A DNA stretch of 64,000 nucleotides from Ferrimonas balearica (GCF_019802085.1 NZ_JAHVHV010000003.1:310001-374000); one strand, 5' to 3'. Shown: positions 49,438 to 58,655, counted from the first letter of the stretch. Notes: a model not told the origin generated them from the sequence alone. Numbers and translations: made by a program.

Positions 49438-49867
49438 ACACCTGCACGCCGTGCTGCGCCAGCAGTGCGGCGGTCACCCCCTCCCCAGTCACCAAAGTCC
49501 CGTCAAAGCGCCCGGAGTAGATCCGCCGGTTGCCGCAGGAGGGGCTGTTGGCTTTCAGCAGTGCCAGGGTCAGTCCGTAGCGCTGGCACAGGGCCAGGGC
49601 CAGCCGGGCCCCCCGGTAGAAGGCGCCACTGACGTCCTCGCCGCTGGCGGTCAGGATCCGGCCCTCCCCCTGCCGCTCGGCAGCCGGGCGGGGGATCGGC
49701 AAGCCCCCCTCCACCTCCGGGCACACCGGCAACAGCCAGCCTTGTTGTTGCCAGGCTGCCAGCCGGGGGTCCTCCAAGCCCTTGGCCTGACCGTCATAAC
49801 GCACCGCCCTGCCCAATAAACACCCACTGGTCAACACCCGAAAGCCGGAAGATTGTAGACAATCCAC
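49367..49867 (-). CDS. DUF523 family protein
   Basis: 166 residues from GTG 49867 (VDCLQSSGFRVL), with AAGGA 7 bases upstream; the frame is open to 49936 but without a ribosome site. DUF523 landmarks: SGCLLGRAVRYDG near the start, VCPEVEGGLPIPRPAAE, LLKANSPSCG and the late AALLAQHGVQVF. Conserved Cys suggest metal or redox chemistry, but no function is known to me. The last 71 bases are antisense to the end of the second acyltransferase. Confidence 0.85.
   Translation of the reverse strand: MDCLQSSGFRVLTSGCLLGRAVRYDGQAKGLEDPRLAAWQQQGWLLPVCPEVEGGLPIPRPAAERQGEGRILTASGEDVSGAFYRGARLALALCQRYGLTLALLKANSPSCGNRRIYSGRFDGTLVTGEGVTAALLAQHGVQVFNETQLDALTAALDRTPLGPPAG
49852..49863. promoter_or_regulatory. 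Palindrome ATTGT-AG-ACAAT
   Basis: ATTGTAGACAAT, extended to GATTGT-AG-ACAATC (49851-49864). It falls in the first codons of the DUF523 gene, 133 bases from a similar site nearer the GntR gene. Confidence 0.4.
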
Positions 49868-49984
49868 TATTTTTTCCTTAGCCAAAAGTCGAACAAAACA
49901 CTCTGCATAACCCGATTTTATTGGCCAAACAGGCAATTAGCCATCAATCGTCAGGCCTGCCACGCTGACGTCAGCGTCAACACT

Positions 49985-49996
49985 TTGTTGACAATT
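49985..49996. promoter_or_regulatory. Candidate GntR operator TTTGT-TG-ACAAT
   Basis: TTTGTTGACAAT with the palindromic core TTGT-TG-ACAA, 65 bases before the GntR gene. Matches the upstream palindrome at 10 of 12 positions, the pattern expected for a GntR-family dimer controlling its own operon. Confidence 0.5.
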
Positions 49997-50060
49997 TTGG
50001 TGATTTGGCGCACAGTTTTGACCACACCAGACAGTCAACCCGGTCAGTATTGGACACCCT

Positions 50061-50726
50061 GTGAGCGACCTCAAGCAGACCACCCTGGCGGATCGCACCC
50101 TGACGCAACTGCAGCAGGCGATCATCCGGGGCGAACTCACCCCCGGCAGCAAGATCAATGAGCAGGATCTCGCCGCCCGCTTCGGCGTCAGCCGCGGCCC
50201 CCTGCGCGAGGCGATGCAGCGGCTGGAGCAGCGTCGCCTGGTGGAACGCATCCCCCACGTGGGGGCTCGGGTGGTCAGCCTGACCCCGGAGCGGCTCGAG
50301 GACCTCTACCAGGTCCGCGCCGAACTGGAGGCCATGGCCTGCCGCTTGGCGGCCCAGCGCATCACCCAGGCGCAGCTGGATGAGCTCCACGCCCTGCTGG
50401 ATCGACAGCAGGTGGCCTTTTCCCAGACCCCCATCGCACCCCAGGACGACATCGACTTTCACTTCGGCCTGATCCAGGCCAGTGGCAACGCCACCCTGAT
50501 CGCCACCTTGACCGGCGATCTCTACCACCAACTGCAGATGTACCGCTACCAATGCAGCAGCGGACGCCGCCCCTTGGAAGCCTTGGCGCAACACCGCCAG
50601 GTGCTGGATGCCGTGGCCCAGGGCGACGGCGAACTGGCCGCGCTCTTGATGCGCCGCCACATCGAGGCCGGCGCCCGCCATACCGCCCAGGTGCTGCGAC
50701 AAAAAATCGAGGAGACCACCCCATGA
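50061..50726 (+). CDS. GntR/FadR-family regulator of the methylcitrate operon
   Basis: 221 residues. N-terminal winged helix (about 10-75: [46 protein letters not shown]), then an all-helical FCD ligand domain with metal-binding His (DFHFGL... region, [17 protein letters not shown]). It would repress prpBC-acnD-prpF until methylcitrate or propionyl-CoA-derived ligand appears. GTG 50061 has no clear ribosome site. The stop overlaps the prpB start (ATGA), so it is the first gene of the operon, as in Shewanella. Confidence 0.88.
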   Translation: MSDLKQTTLADRTLTQLQQAIIRGELTPGSKINEQDLAARFGVSRGPLREAMQRLEQRRLVERIPHVGARVVSLTPERLEDLYQVRAELEAMACRLAAQRITQAQLDELHALLDRQQVAFSQTPIAPQDDIDFHFGLIQASGNATLIATLTGDLYHQLQMYRYQCSSGRRPLEALAQHRQVLDAVAQGDGELAALLMRRHIEAGARHTAQVLRQKIEETTP

Positions 50727-51604
50727 CCCGCCCCACCCCCGGACAACGCTTCCGCGACGCCGTCGCCAACGCCCAGCCGCTGCAGATCGTCGGCACCGTC
50801 AACGCCTACTTCGCCCTGATGGCGGAGCGGGTCGGCCACCAGGCCCTCTACCTCTCCGGCGCCGGCGTGGCCAACGCCTCCTACGGCCTGCCGGATCTGG
50901 GCATGACCTCCATGAACGACGTGCTGATCGACGCCGGCCGCATCACCTCCGCCACCGAACTGCCGCTGCTGGTGGACATCGACACCGGCTGGGGCGGCGC
51001 CTTCAACATCGCCCGCACCATCCAGGAGTTTGAAAAAGCCCGTGTTGCCGCCGTGCACATGGAGGACCAGGTGGCGCAGAAACGCTGCGGTCATCGCCCC
51101 AACAAGGCGGTGGTGAGCATCGAGGAGATGTGTGACCGCATCAAGGCGGCGGTGGACGCCCGCACCGACGAGAGTTTTGTCATCATGGCCCGCACCGATG
51201 CGGTGGCCGTGGAGGGGCTGGAGTCCGGCATTGAGCGCGCCCAGGCCTATCTGGAGGCCGGTGCTGACATGATCTTCGCCGAGGCCCTGACCGAGCTGGA
51301 CCAGTACCGCCAGTTCAAGGCCCAGGTGAAGGCCCCCATCCTGGCCAACATGACCGAGTTTGGTAAGACCGAGCTGTTCAACAAGGACGAGCTGTTCGAG
51401 GCCGGCGCCGACATGGTGCTCTACCCCCTGGGGGCCTTCCGCGCCGCCAACGCCGCCGCCCTCAAGGTGTTCGAGGCGCTGAAAAACGACGGCCACCAGC
51501 GCAGCCAGGTGGCGGCCATGCAGACCCGCGCCGAACTGTACGACTTCCTCGGTTACCACAGTTACGAAGACAAGCTGGACACCCTGTTCAAGCAGGGCAA
51601 GTGA
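50723..51604 (+). CDS. prpB: 2-methylisocitrate lyase PrpB
   Basis: 293 residues (E. coli 296). [28 protein letters not shown] (metal binding), [11 protein letters not shown] (the catalytic KxCGH signature) and [22 protein letters not shown]. It splits 2-methylisocitrate into pyruvate and succinate, the last step of the methylcitrate cycle for propionate use. ATG 50723 sits inside the regulator's stop. Confidence 0.96.
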   Translation: MTRPTPGQRFRDAVANAQPLQIVGTVNAYFALMAERVGHQALYLSGAGVANASYGLPDLGMTSMNDVLIDAGRITSATELPLLVDIDTGWGGAFNIARTIQEFEKARVAAVHMEDQVAQKRCGHRPNKAVVSIEEMCDRIKAAVDARTDESFVIMARTDAVAVEGLESGIERAQAYLEAGADMIFAEALTELDQYRQFKAQVKAPILANMTEFGKTELFNKDELFEAGADMVLYPLGAFRAANAAALKVFEALKNDGHQRSQVAAMQTRAELYDFLGYHSYEDKLDTLFKQGK

Positions 51605-51654
51605 GGCTACGGCCCACACCATGACGGATTAGAACAAGGATAAGGAGCGTTAAC

Positions 51655-52779
51655 ATGACTAAGCCCATTGGTGGCGCCGGCCTGCGTGGCCAGAGCGCCG
51701 GTGAAACCGCCCTCTGTACCGTTGGCAAGACCGGTTCCGGCCTGACCTACCGCGGCTATGACATCGCCGTGCTGGCCGACAAGGCCGAGTTTGAAGAGGT
51801 GGCCTACCTGCTGCTGTACGGCAAGCTGCCCAACGTGGCCGAACTGGCGGCCTACAAGACCAAGCTCAAAGGGATGCGCGCCCTGCCGGACGCCCTGAAA
51901 GTGGTGCTGGAGCAGATCCCCGCCGACGCCCACCCCATGGACGTGATGCGCACCGGCTGCTCCATGCTGGGCAACCTGGAGACCGAACAGGACTTTGGCG
52001 AGCAGCACCAGCACATCGACCGCATGCTGGCCGTCTTCCCGGGCCTCATCAACTACTGGTACAACTTCAGCCACCACGGCAAGCGGGTGAACGTCGAGAC
52101 CGACGCCGACTCCATCGCCGAGCAGTTCCTCTGGACCCTGCACGACGCCAAGCCGGACCCGCTGCACGTCAAGGTGATGCACGCCTCCCTCATCCTCTAC
52201 GCCGAGCATGAGTTCAACGCCTCCACCTTCACCGCCCGGGTGTGCGCCTCCACCCTGTCCGACGTCCACAGCTGCGTCACCGGCGCCATCGGCTCCCTGC
52301 GCGGCCCGCTGCACGGCGGCGCCAACGAGGCCGCCATGGACATGATCCAGAACTGGCAGTCAGCCGACGAGGCGGAGAACGCCATCATGGGCATGCTGGA
52401 GCGCAAAGAGAAGATCATGGGCTTTGGTCACGCCATCTACCGCGAGTCCGATCCGCGCAACGCCATCATCAAGGCCTGGTCGCAGAAGCTGGCGGAGCAG
52501 GTGGGCGACACCACCCTGTACGCGGTTTCCGAGCGGGTTGAAGCGGTGATGTGGCGGGAGAAGAAGCTGTTCTGCAACGCCGACTTCTTCCACGCCAGCG
52601 CCTACCACTTCATGGGGATCCCCACCAAGCTGTTCACCCCCATCTTCGTCTGCTCCCGGGTCTCCGGCTGGACCGCCCACGTGATGGAGCAGCGGGCCAA
52701 CAACCGCATCATCCGGCCCAGTGCCGATTACACCGGCCCGGACAGCGCCGACTGGGTGGCCATCGAGGACCGCCCCTAA
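51655..52779 (+). CDS. prpC: 2-methylcitrate synthase PrpC
   Basis: 374 residues, citrate synthase fold. GGAGLRGQSAGETALCTVGKTGSGLTYRGYDI at the N-terminus is typical of PrpC; catalytic residues lie in LRGPLHGGANEAAMDMI and MGFGHAIYRESDPR, and the Asp in NADFFHASAYHFMGIP. It condenses propionyl-CoA with oxaloacetate. AAGGAG 7 bases before ATG. Confidence 0.95.
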   Translation: MTKPIGGAGLRGQSAGETALCTVGKTGSGLTYRGYDIAVLADKAEFEEVAYLLLYGKLPNVAELAAYKTKLKGMRALPDALKVVLEQIPADAHPMDVMRTGCSMLGNLETEQDFGEQHQHIDRMLAVFPGLINYWYNFSHHGKRVNVETDADSIAEQFLWTLHDAKPDPLHVKVMHASLILYAEHEFNASTFTARVCASTLSDVHSCVTGAIGSLRGPLHGGANEAAMDMIQNWQSADEAENAIMGMLERKEKIMGFGHAIYRESDPRNAIIKAWSQKLAEQVGDTTLYAVSERVEAVMWREKKLFCNADFFHASAYHFMGIPTKLFTPIFVCSRVSGWTAHVMEQRANNRIIRPSADYTGPDSADWVAIEDRP

Positions 52780-52788
52780 ACGCACACA

Positions 52789-52809
52789 GGGGGCCGATGG
52801 CCCCCTTTT
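52789..52809 (+). terminator. Weak internal terminator after prpC
   Basis: GGGGGCC-GAT-GGCCCCC followed by only four T, 50 bases before acnD. Probably a partial terminator that lowers acnD-prpF expression relative to prpBC. Confidence 0.6.
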
Positions 52810-52860
52810 GCTCTCCCCCTGGCCAACGAGGCCAGCCAGCGAAGAATCAAGGTGCCTGCA

Positions 52861-55476
52861 GTGAACAACACCGAATACCGCAAACCCCTGCCCGGCAGTG
52901 GCCTGGACTACTACGACACCCGACAAGCGGTGGACGCCATCCAGCCCGGGGCCTACGACACCCTGCCCTACACCGCCCGTGTCCTGGCGGAGCAACTGGT
53001 GCGCCGCTGCGACCCCAGCGAGCTGACCGCCAGCCTGGCGCAGATCATCCAGCGCAAGCGCGACAAGGATTTCCCCTGGTACCCTGCCCGGGTGGTCTGT
53101 CACGACATCCTGGGCCAGACCGCCCTGGTGGACCTGGCCGGCCTGCGCGACGCCATCGCCGAGCAGGGCGGTGACCCCGCCGCCGTCAACCCGGTGGTGC
53201 CCACCCAGCTGATCGTCGACCACTCCCTGGCGGTGGAACACGCCGGTTTCGACCCCGACGCCTTCGAGAAGAACCGCGCCATCGAGGAGCGCCGCAACGC
53301 CGACCGCTTCCACTTCATCGACTGGTGCAAGACGGCGTTCAAGAACGTGGATGTGATCCCCGCCGGCAACGGCATCATGCACCAGATCAACCTGGAGAAG
53401 ATGTCCCCGGTGATCCAGTCCCGCGACGGCATCGCCTTCCCGGACACCTGCGTCGGCACCGACAGCCACACCCCCCACGTCGACGCCCTGGGGGTGATCG
53501 CCATCGGCGTCGGTGGCCTGGAAGCGGAAACCGTCATGCTGGGCCGCCCCTCCATGATGCGCCTGCCCCAGATCGTCGGCGTTAAGCTGACCGGCCAGCG
53601 TCAACCCGGCATCACCGCCACCGACATCGTCCTGGCCCTGACCGAGTTCCTGCGCCAGGAGCGGGTGGTCTCCGCCTACCTGGAGTTCTTTGGCGAGGGT
53701 GCCGACAGCCTTACCATCGGCGACCGCGCCACCATCGCCAACATGACCCCGGAGTTTGGCGCCACCGCCGGCATGTTCTACATCGACCAGCAGACCCTGG
53801 ACTACCTGACCCTCACCGGCCGCGAGCCGGAGCAGGTCGCCCTGGTGGAGCAGTACGCCAAGACCGCCGGGCTCTGGGCCGATGACCTGAAAACCGCCCA
53901 GTACGAGCGGGTGCTGGAGTTTGACCTGGGAGCCGTAGGCCGCAACATGGCCGGCCCCTCCAACCCCCATCGCCGCCTGCCCACCAGCGCCTTGGCCGAG
54001 CGGGGGATCGCCACCGAGCTGGCCGCCGCCCAGCAGCAGGAAGCCGAGGGTCAGCTGCCGGACGGGGCGGTGATCATCGCCGCCATCACCAGCTGTACCA
54101 ACACCTCCAACCCCCGCAACGTGGTGGCCGCCGGCCTGGTGGCCAAGAAGGCCAACGCCCTGGGGCTGGTGCGCAAACCCTGGGTGAAATCCTCCTTCGC
54201 CCCCGGCTCCAAGGTGGCCCGACTCTACCTGGAGGCCGCCGGCCTGCTGCCGGAGCTGGAGAAGCTGGGCTTCGGCATCGTCGCCTACGCCTGCACCACC
54301 TGTAACGGCATGAGCGGTGCCCTGGACCCGACCATCCAGCAGGAGATCATCGACCGCGACCTCTACGCTACCGCCGTGCTCTCCGGCAACCGCAACTTCG
54401 ACGGCCGGATCCATCCCTATGCCAAGCAGGCGTTCCTGGCCTCTCCGCCGCTGGTGGTGGCCTACGCCATCGCCGGCACCGTGCGTTTCGACATCGAGCA
54501 GGATGTGCTGGGTCGGGATGCCAACGGCAATGCCATCACCCTCAAAGATCTCTGGCCCAGTGACGAAGAGATCGACGCCATCGTGCGGGACTTTGTGAAA
54601 CCGGAGCAGTTCAAGTCCGTCTACGAGCCGATGTTCGATCTCAGCGTCGATTACGGCGAAGAGAACAACCCGCTCTACGACTGGCGGCCCATGTCCACCT
54701 ACATCCGCCGTCCCCCCTACTGGGAGGGCGCCCTGGCCGGTGAGCGCAGCCTCAAGGGGATGCGTCCCCTGGCGGTGCTCGGGGACAACATCACCACCGA
54801 CCACCTCTCCCCCTCCAACGCCATCCTGGCCGCCAGCGCCGCCGGCGAATACCTGGCGAAGATGGGCCTGCCGGAGGAGGACTTCAACTCCTACGCCACC
54901 CACCGGGGCGACCACCTGACCGCCCAGCGCGCCACCTTCGCCAACCCCAAGCTGCTCAACGAGATGGTGCGGGACCAACAGGGTGAGGTGGAGCAGGGCT
55001 CACTGGCCCGCATCGAGCCGGAGGGGCAGGTCACCCGCATGTGGGAGGCGATTGAAACCTACATGGGCCGCAAGCAGCCCCTGTGCATCGTCGCCGGGGC
55101 CGACTACGGTCAGGGCTCCAGCCGGGACTGGGCCGCCAAGGGCGTGCGCCTGGCCGGCGTCGAGGCGATCGTGGCGGAGGGCTTCGAGCGCATCCACCGC
55201 ACCAACCTGGTGGGGATGGGCGTGCTGCCGCTGGAGTTCAAGCCCGGCACCACCCGCCTGACCCTGGGCCTGGACGGCACCGAAACCTACGACGTGCTGG
55301 GGGAGCGCACCCCGGGGGCCACCCTGACCCTGCTGATCCACCGCGCCAACGGCGACACCCTGGAGGTGCCGGTCACCTGCCGTCTGGACACCGCCGAGGA
55401 GGTTTCGGTGTACGAAGCCGGCGGCGTGCTGCAGCGCTTTGCCAAGGATTTCTTGGCCAGCGAGGGGGCACAATGA
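52861..55476 (+). CDS. acnD: Fe/S-dependent 2-methylcitrate dehydratase AcnD
   Basis: 871 residues, aconitase superfamily. Fe-S ligands: Cys in DTCVGTDSHTPH, and the CTTCNG pair (ACTTCNGMSGALD); AITSCTNTSNPRN and ADYGQGSSRDWAAKG are further active-site blocks. Dehydrates 2-methylcitrate to a 2-methylaconitate isomer and needs PrpF, encoded next. GTG 52861 (VNNTEYRKPL) has AAGG 8 bases upstream; GTG 52852 does not. Confidence 0.95.
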   Translation: MNNTEYRKPLPGSGLDYYDTRQAVDAIQPGAYDTLPYTARVLAEQLVRRCDPSELTASLAQIIQRKRDKDFPWYPARVVCHDILGQTALVDLAGLRDAIAEQGGDPAAVNPVVPTQLIVDHSLAVEHAGFDPDAFEKNRAIEERRNADRFHFIDWCKTAFKNVDVIPAGNGIMHQINLEKMSPVIQSRDGIAFPDTCVGTDSHTPHVDALGVIAIGVGGLEAETVMLGRPSMMRLPQIVGVKLTGQRQPGITATDIVLALTEFLRQERVVSAYLEFFGEGADSLTIGDRATIANMTPEFGATAGMFYIDQQTLDYLTLTGREPEQVALVEQYAKTAGLWADDLKTAQYERVLEFDLGAVGRNMAGPSNPHRRLPTSALAERGIATELAAAQQQEAEGQLPDGAVIIAAITSCTNTSNPRNVVAAGLVAKKANALGLVRKPWVKSSFAPGSKVARLYLEAAGLLPELEKLGFGIVAYACTTCNGMSGALDPTIQQEIIDRDLYATAVLSGNRNFDGRIHPYAKQAFLASPPLVVAYAIAGTVRFDIEQDVLGRDANGNAITLKDLWPSDEEIDAIVRDFVKPEQFKSVYEPMFDLSVDYGEENNPLYDWRPMSTYIRRPPYWEGALAGERSLKGMRPLAVLGDNITTDHLSPSNAILAASAAGEYLAKMGLPEEDFNSYATHRGDHLTAQRATFANPKLLNEMVRDQQGEVEQGSLARIEPEGQVTRMWEAIETYMGRKQPLCIVAGADYGQGSSRDWAAKGVRLAGVEAIVAEGFERIHRTNLVGMGVLPLEFKPGTTRLTLGLDGTETYDVLGERTPGATLTLLIHRANGDTLEVPVTCRLDTAEEVSVYEAGGVLQRFAKDFLASEGAQ

Positions 55477-56648
55477 GCCACCAGCCACAGCGCAAAATCC
55501 CCGCCACCTACATGCGGGGCGGCACCAGCAAGGGGGTGTTCTTTAAGCGGACGGACCTGCCCACCGAGGCGCAGGCAGCCGGACCGCAGCGGGACGCCAT
55601 CCTGCTGCGGGTGATCGGCAGCCCCGATCCCTACGGCAAGCACACCGACGGCATGGGTGGCGCCACCTCCAGCACCAGCAAGACGGTGATCCTCGACAAG
55701 AGCGACCGCCCCGAGCACGACGTCGACTACCTGTTTGGCCAGGTGGCCATCGACAAGCCGGTGATCGACTGGAGCGGCAACTGCGGCAACCTCACCGCCG
55801 CGGTGGGCGCCTTTGCCATCGAGAACGGCCTGGTGGAGGCCGAGCGCGTGCCCGAGAACGGCATCTGTACCGTGCGGATCTGGCAGGCCAACATCGGCAA
55901 AACCATCCTGGCCCGGGTGCCCATCACCGACGGCCAGGTGCAGGAGACCGGGGACTTCGAGCTGGACGGGGTCACCTTTCCCGCCGCCGAGGTGGCGGTC
56001 ACCTTTGCCGATCCGGCGGATGGCGAACTCTTCCCCACCGGAGAGCGCACCGAGGTGCTCGAGGTGCCGGAGGCCCTGGTGGCCGGTGGTCGCCTCACCG
56101 TCACCCTGATCAACGCCGGGATCCCCACGGTGTTCGTCCGGGCCGAGGATCTGGGCTACCAGGGCACCGAACTACAGGAGGCGATCAACGGCGACCCGGC
56201 CGCCTTGGCGCGGTTCGAGCAGCTGCGGGCCTACGGCGCCCGGAAGATGGGGCTGATCGCCGACTTGAGCGAAGCCGCCAGCCGGGCCCATACCCCCAAG
56301 ATCGCCATCGTTGCCGGCCCCCAAACCTACACCGCCTCCAGCGGTAAGGTCATAGAGGCCCAGCAGATCGATCTCAATGTGCGGGCGCTGTCCATGGGCA
56401 AGCTGCACCACGCCATGATGGGCACCGCCGCGGTGGCCATCGCCGTGGCGGCGGCCATCCCCGGCACCCTGGTGAACGACGCAGCCGGCGGCAACACCGT
56501 GGCCGGCGTCCGTTTCGGCCACCCCTCGGGCACCCTCAAGGTGGGCGCCGAGGTGGCGGAAGTCGACGGTCAATGGCAGGCCCGTTCCGTCACCATGAGC
56601 CGCAGCGCCCGGGTGTTGATGGAGGGGGCGGTGCGGGTACCCCGCTAA
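55473..56648 (+). CDS. prpF: 2-methylaconitate isomerase PrpF
   Basis: 391 residues, diaminopimelate-epimerase-like fold. MRGGTSKGVFFKRTDLP, GMGGATSSTSKTVIL, GNCGNLTAAVGAFAIE and the C-terminal GVRFGHPSGTL are PrpF landmarks. It isomerises the AcnD product so that aconitase can complete the cycle. ATG 55473 overlaps the acnD stop by 4 bases; the long open frame upstream is an offset reading of acnD. Last gene of the operon. Confidence 0.95.
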   Translation: MSHQPQRKIPATYMRGGTSKGVFFKRTDLPTEAQAAGPQRDAILLRVIGSPDPYGKHTDGMGGATSSTSKTVILDKSDRPEHDVDYLFGQVAIDKPVIDWSGNCGNLTAAVGAFAIENGLVEAERVPENGICTVRIWQANIGKTILARVPITDGQVQETGDFELDGVTFPAAEVAVTFADPADGELFPTGERTEVLEVPEALVAGGRLTVTLINAGIPTVFVRAEDLGYQGTELQEAINGDPAALARFEQLRAYGARKMGLIADLSEAASRAHTPKIAIVAGPQTYTASSGKVIEAQQIDLNVRALSMGKLHHAMMGTAAVAIAVAAAIPGTLVNDAAGGNTVAGVRFGHPSGTLKVGAEVAEVDGQWQARSVTMSRSARVLMEGAVRVPR

Positions 56649-56671
56649 CTCCACCAAATATCCCAACCCTT

Positions 56672-56696
56672 GCCCCGCCCTGTGCGGGGCTTTTTT
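56672..56696 (+). terminator. Terminator of the prp operon
   Basis: GCCCCGC-CCTGT-GCGGGGC followed by six T. Confidence 0.93.
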
Positions 56697-56706
56697 ATGG
56701 CCAACC

Positions 56707-56740
56707 GGGCACAAAAAAAACGCGACCACCGGGGTCGCGT
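56707..56740 (-). terminator. Terminator of the lipoprotein gene, with GTGCCC tail
   Basis: On the minus strand ACGCGACC-loop-GGTCGCGT, a run of eight T, then GTGCCC. Confidence 0.92.
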
Positions 56741-56761
56741 TCTAGGGGCGCTGGCACGGAC

Positions 56762-57160
56762 TTACTCCGCTTCGCGGGCATCGGCGGCGCCATTGAGCTC
56801 GGCAATTTGCCGCTCCAGCTCCAGGATCCGCAACTCCGCCTCCAGTTCATCGGCCCGTTTCTCGGCCTCACTGCGATTGTCCTGGCGCAGGGCATCGGCG
56901 GTTTCGGCGTTGCGGCCGTTCTCCCGCGCCTGCTCGGTATCATGCATGGAGCCGGCCACGCCGCCGGCCACGGCACCGGCCACCGCCCCCTTGGCCGCCA
57001 GCTCGGCGTCCCCGGTCAGGGCACCGGCCGTCAGACCCAGCAGGGCACCACCGGCGGCCCCCTTGTTGCGCGCGGCGTTTTCGTTGTCGTGGTCGAAGGC
57101 GGGGCTGGCGCACCCCATCAGCAGGGTGCCGGCCAGCAAGACGATCAGGGGCTTGGTCAT
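56762..57160 (-). CDS. Glycine-zipper lipoprotein with C-terminal coiled coil
   Basis: 132 residues from ATG 57160 (MTKPLIVLLAGTLLMGC-AS), with GGAG 6 bases upstream. The lipobox LMGC gives a lipid anchor. A Gly/Ala-rich zipper (about 30-68: AAGGALLGLTAGALTG, AAKGAVAGAVAGGVAGS) could insert into a membrane, followed by an acidic coiled coil (RADELEAELRILELERQIAEL). This resembles small YMGG/glycine-zipper envelope proteins. Exact role unknown. Confidence 0.8.
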   Translation of the reverse strand: MTKPLIVLLAGTLLMGCASPAFDHDNENAARNKGAAGGALLGLTAGALTGDAELAAKGAVAGAVAGGVAGSMHDTEQARENGRNAETADALRQDNRSEAEKRADELEAELRILELERQIAELNGAADAREAE

Positions 57161-57332
57161 GACGTTCTCCTCAGGGGTAGGGCGAGCCACGGCACCGCCA
57201 CCGCGGCACCAACTGGGCGCTAAGTCTGCCCAACTGGCGAAACCTTGACCACTTAAGAGTCGATTAAGCGCCGCTGAAACCCCCTGCCGCCTCCGCAGGA
57301 GGGGGCACCGGCCTCATCTCGGTTGCTGCCCT

Positions 57333-57806
57333 TTAGCGGCCTACCAGCGACGCCAGGCTAAGGGCAAAGTCGCCGGCCTGCCCCTGACCAATCAGCAGCC
57401 CCAGCTGACGCGCCTCGGCCAAAACCAGGGGGGGCGCCCCGGCAACCGGGCGGCCCCGGTAGGTGGCGGTGAAGTCACTGGCCACAAAGGTCAGTGTCTG
57501 CCACTGCCCCTTCTGGGTGTCAAAGGGAGCGGCGTACACCACGCCATCCAGCCGCCGGTGGGTACGCAACCGCAACTGGTAGCGGCGGCCATCCCCCCGC
57601 ACCTTGAGCACCAACTGGCTCAGCGTGGGGGGCAGGGACACTGGCCGGCGCACCGAGGCGAAGCCCCCGCCGTTGGCCAGGGAGACCCGCCCCCAAAAGC
57701 GCCCCTGTCCATCCCGAGCCTCGTATTGGCTCTGAGACTGCCCGCCCATCACATCGTCGTTGACCGCCCGCCAGGGGGCCACCTCATCCAGCTGCAGTTG
57801 CCACAT
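57333..57806 (-). CDS. CIA30-family protein
   Basis: 157 residues, ATG 57806 with AAAGGAG 6 bases upstream. The beginning of the CIA30 domain is clear: WRAVNDDVMGGQSQSQYEA, then GRFWGRVSLANGGGFASVR, LVLKVRGDGRRYQLRLRT and LGLLIGQGQAGDFALSLASL. CIA30 is a galactose-binding-like beta fold first named from a mitochondrial complex I assembly factor; bacterial members have no settled role. Standalone gene divergent from the DUF2784 gene, with start codons about 37 bases apart. Confidence 0.85.
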   Translation of the reverse strand: MWQLQLDEVAPWRAVNDDVMGGQSQSQYEARDGQGRFWGRVSLANGGGFASVRRPVSLPPTLSQLVLKVRGDGRRYQLRLRTHRRLDGVVYAAPFDTQKGQWQTLTFVASDFTATYRGRPVAGAPPLVLAEARQLGLLIGQGQAGDFALSLASLVGR

Positions 57807-57843
57807 GACTCGCTCCTTTGCCCTCACCCTTATACTGAACATC

Positions 57844-58260
57844 ATGCCTGATCTTCTCCTGCTGCTGGCGGCCGATCTGGTGCTGGTGCTGCACCTGGCC
57901 TTTGTCCTTTTCGTGATCGGTGGCCTGCTGGTCATCTGGTTGGGCTGGGGATTGGGTTGGGGCTGGGTGCACCACCGGGGGTTTCGCTGGGCCCACCTGG
58001 CGGCCATCGCCGTGGTGGTGGCCCAGGCCTGGCTGGGACAGCTCTGCCCCCTGACCATTCTTGAGCAATCCCTGCGCAGTGCCGCCGGCGCGGTCAGCTA
58101 CCAGGGCAGCTTCATCCAGCATTACCTGCATCGGCTGCTCTATTTCGAGGCCCCCTGGTGGGTGTTCACCCTGGCCTACACCCTGTTTGCCCTGCTGGTG
58201 GTGATCACCTGGTGGGGCGTGCCTCCGGCCCCCAAGGAAAAGCGTCGAAACAAACCCTGA
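57844..58260 (+). CDS. DUF2784 family membrane protein
   Basis: 138 residues with three or four membrane helices: ADLVLVLHLAFVLFVIGGLLV, HLAAIAVVVAQAWLGQLCPL and WVFTLAYTLFALLVVITWW. DUF2784 landmarks are the N-terminal LHLAFVLFVIGG, the conserved CPLTILE and FIQHYLHRLLYFE. No clear ribosome site precedes ATG 57844; TATACT just upstream could be a -10, which would make a very short leader. Function unknown; a quinone- or heme-linked membrane role would be speculation. Confidence 0.82.
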   Translation: MPDLLLLLAADLVLVLHLAFVLFVIGGLLVIWLGWGLGWGWVHHRGFRWAHLAAIAVVVAQAWLGQLCPLTILEQSLRSAAGAVSYQGSFIQHYLHRLLYFEAPWWVFTLAYTLFALLVVITWWGVPPAPKEKRRNKP

Positions 58261-58344
58261 TAACTTACGGATTTACTGGGGTTTACCCCTTTGCTCAATC
58301 CCTCGCCAAACGCCATTCAAAGCGTATCCCGGGCCCCGGGGGGC

Positions 58345-58353
58345 TGCTAGAAT
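58345..58353 (+). promoter_or_regulatory. Extended -10 element upstream of zapB
   Basis: TGCTAGAAT, matching TG-n-TAnnAT, about 34 bases before zapB. No good -35 is present, as allowed for extended -10 promoters. Confidence 0.45.
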
Positions 58354-58386
58354 CGGGGCCTGACACCGAAGTAAGGACTGACCTAG

Positions 58387-58608
58387 ATGAGCCTGGAGTT
58401 ACTGGAACAGTTGGAGTCCCGGGTACAGAACGCCCTGGACACCATGGAGCTGATGCAGTTGGAGCTTGAGGAAGAGCGACAGCGCAGCGGCGAGATGGCA
58501 ATACAGCAACAGCGGTTGGAGCAGGAAAACCAGCAGCTGCGGCAGCAACTGGCCGCCTGGCACAGTAAGGTGGAGGGGTTACTGGGGCGCCTGCCCCGGG
58601 AGGCCTGA
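58387..58608 (+). CDS. zapB: Cell division protein ZapB
   Basis: 73 residues, entirely coiled coil. MSLELLEQLESRVQNALDTMELMQLELEEE parallels E. coli ZapB (MSLEVFEKLEAKVQQAIDT...LLQMEIEEL), and the end WHSKVEGLLGRL matches WQERLQALLGRM. ZapB binds ZapA and stabilises the FtsZ ring near the nucleoid. AAGGA lies upstream of ATG 58387. Single-gene unit with its own terminator. Confidence 0.92.
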   Translation: MSLELLEQLESRVQNALDTMELMQLELEEERQRSGEMAIQQQRLEQENQQLRQQLAAWHSKVEGLLGRLPREA

Positions 58609-58614
58609 GCAAAC

Positions 58615-58651
58615 AAAAAGGGTGGGAACTGTCCCACCCTTTTTTGTGCCC
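58615..58651. terminator. Bidirectional terminator between zapB and ytfK, with GTGCCC tail
   Basis: GGGTGGGA-ACTG-TCCCACCC flanked by A5 and T6. In the plus direction (zapB) the U run is followed by GTGCCC (58646-58651). Confidence 0.92.
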
Positions 58652-58655
58652 GGCT

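Noticed and set aside
55083-55472. In-frame extension of prpF upstream of ATG 55473
   Set aside because: It overlaps the end of acnD in another frame; PrpF family length fits the downstream ATG.
57285-57315. GC-rich hairpin upstream of the lipoprotein and downstream of the CIA30 gene
   Set aside because: No adjacent U run in either direction, so it does not qualify as a terminator.
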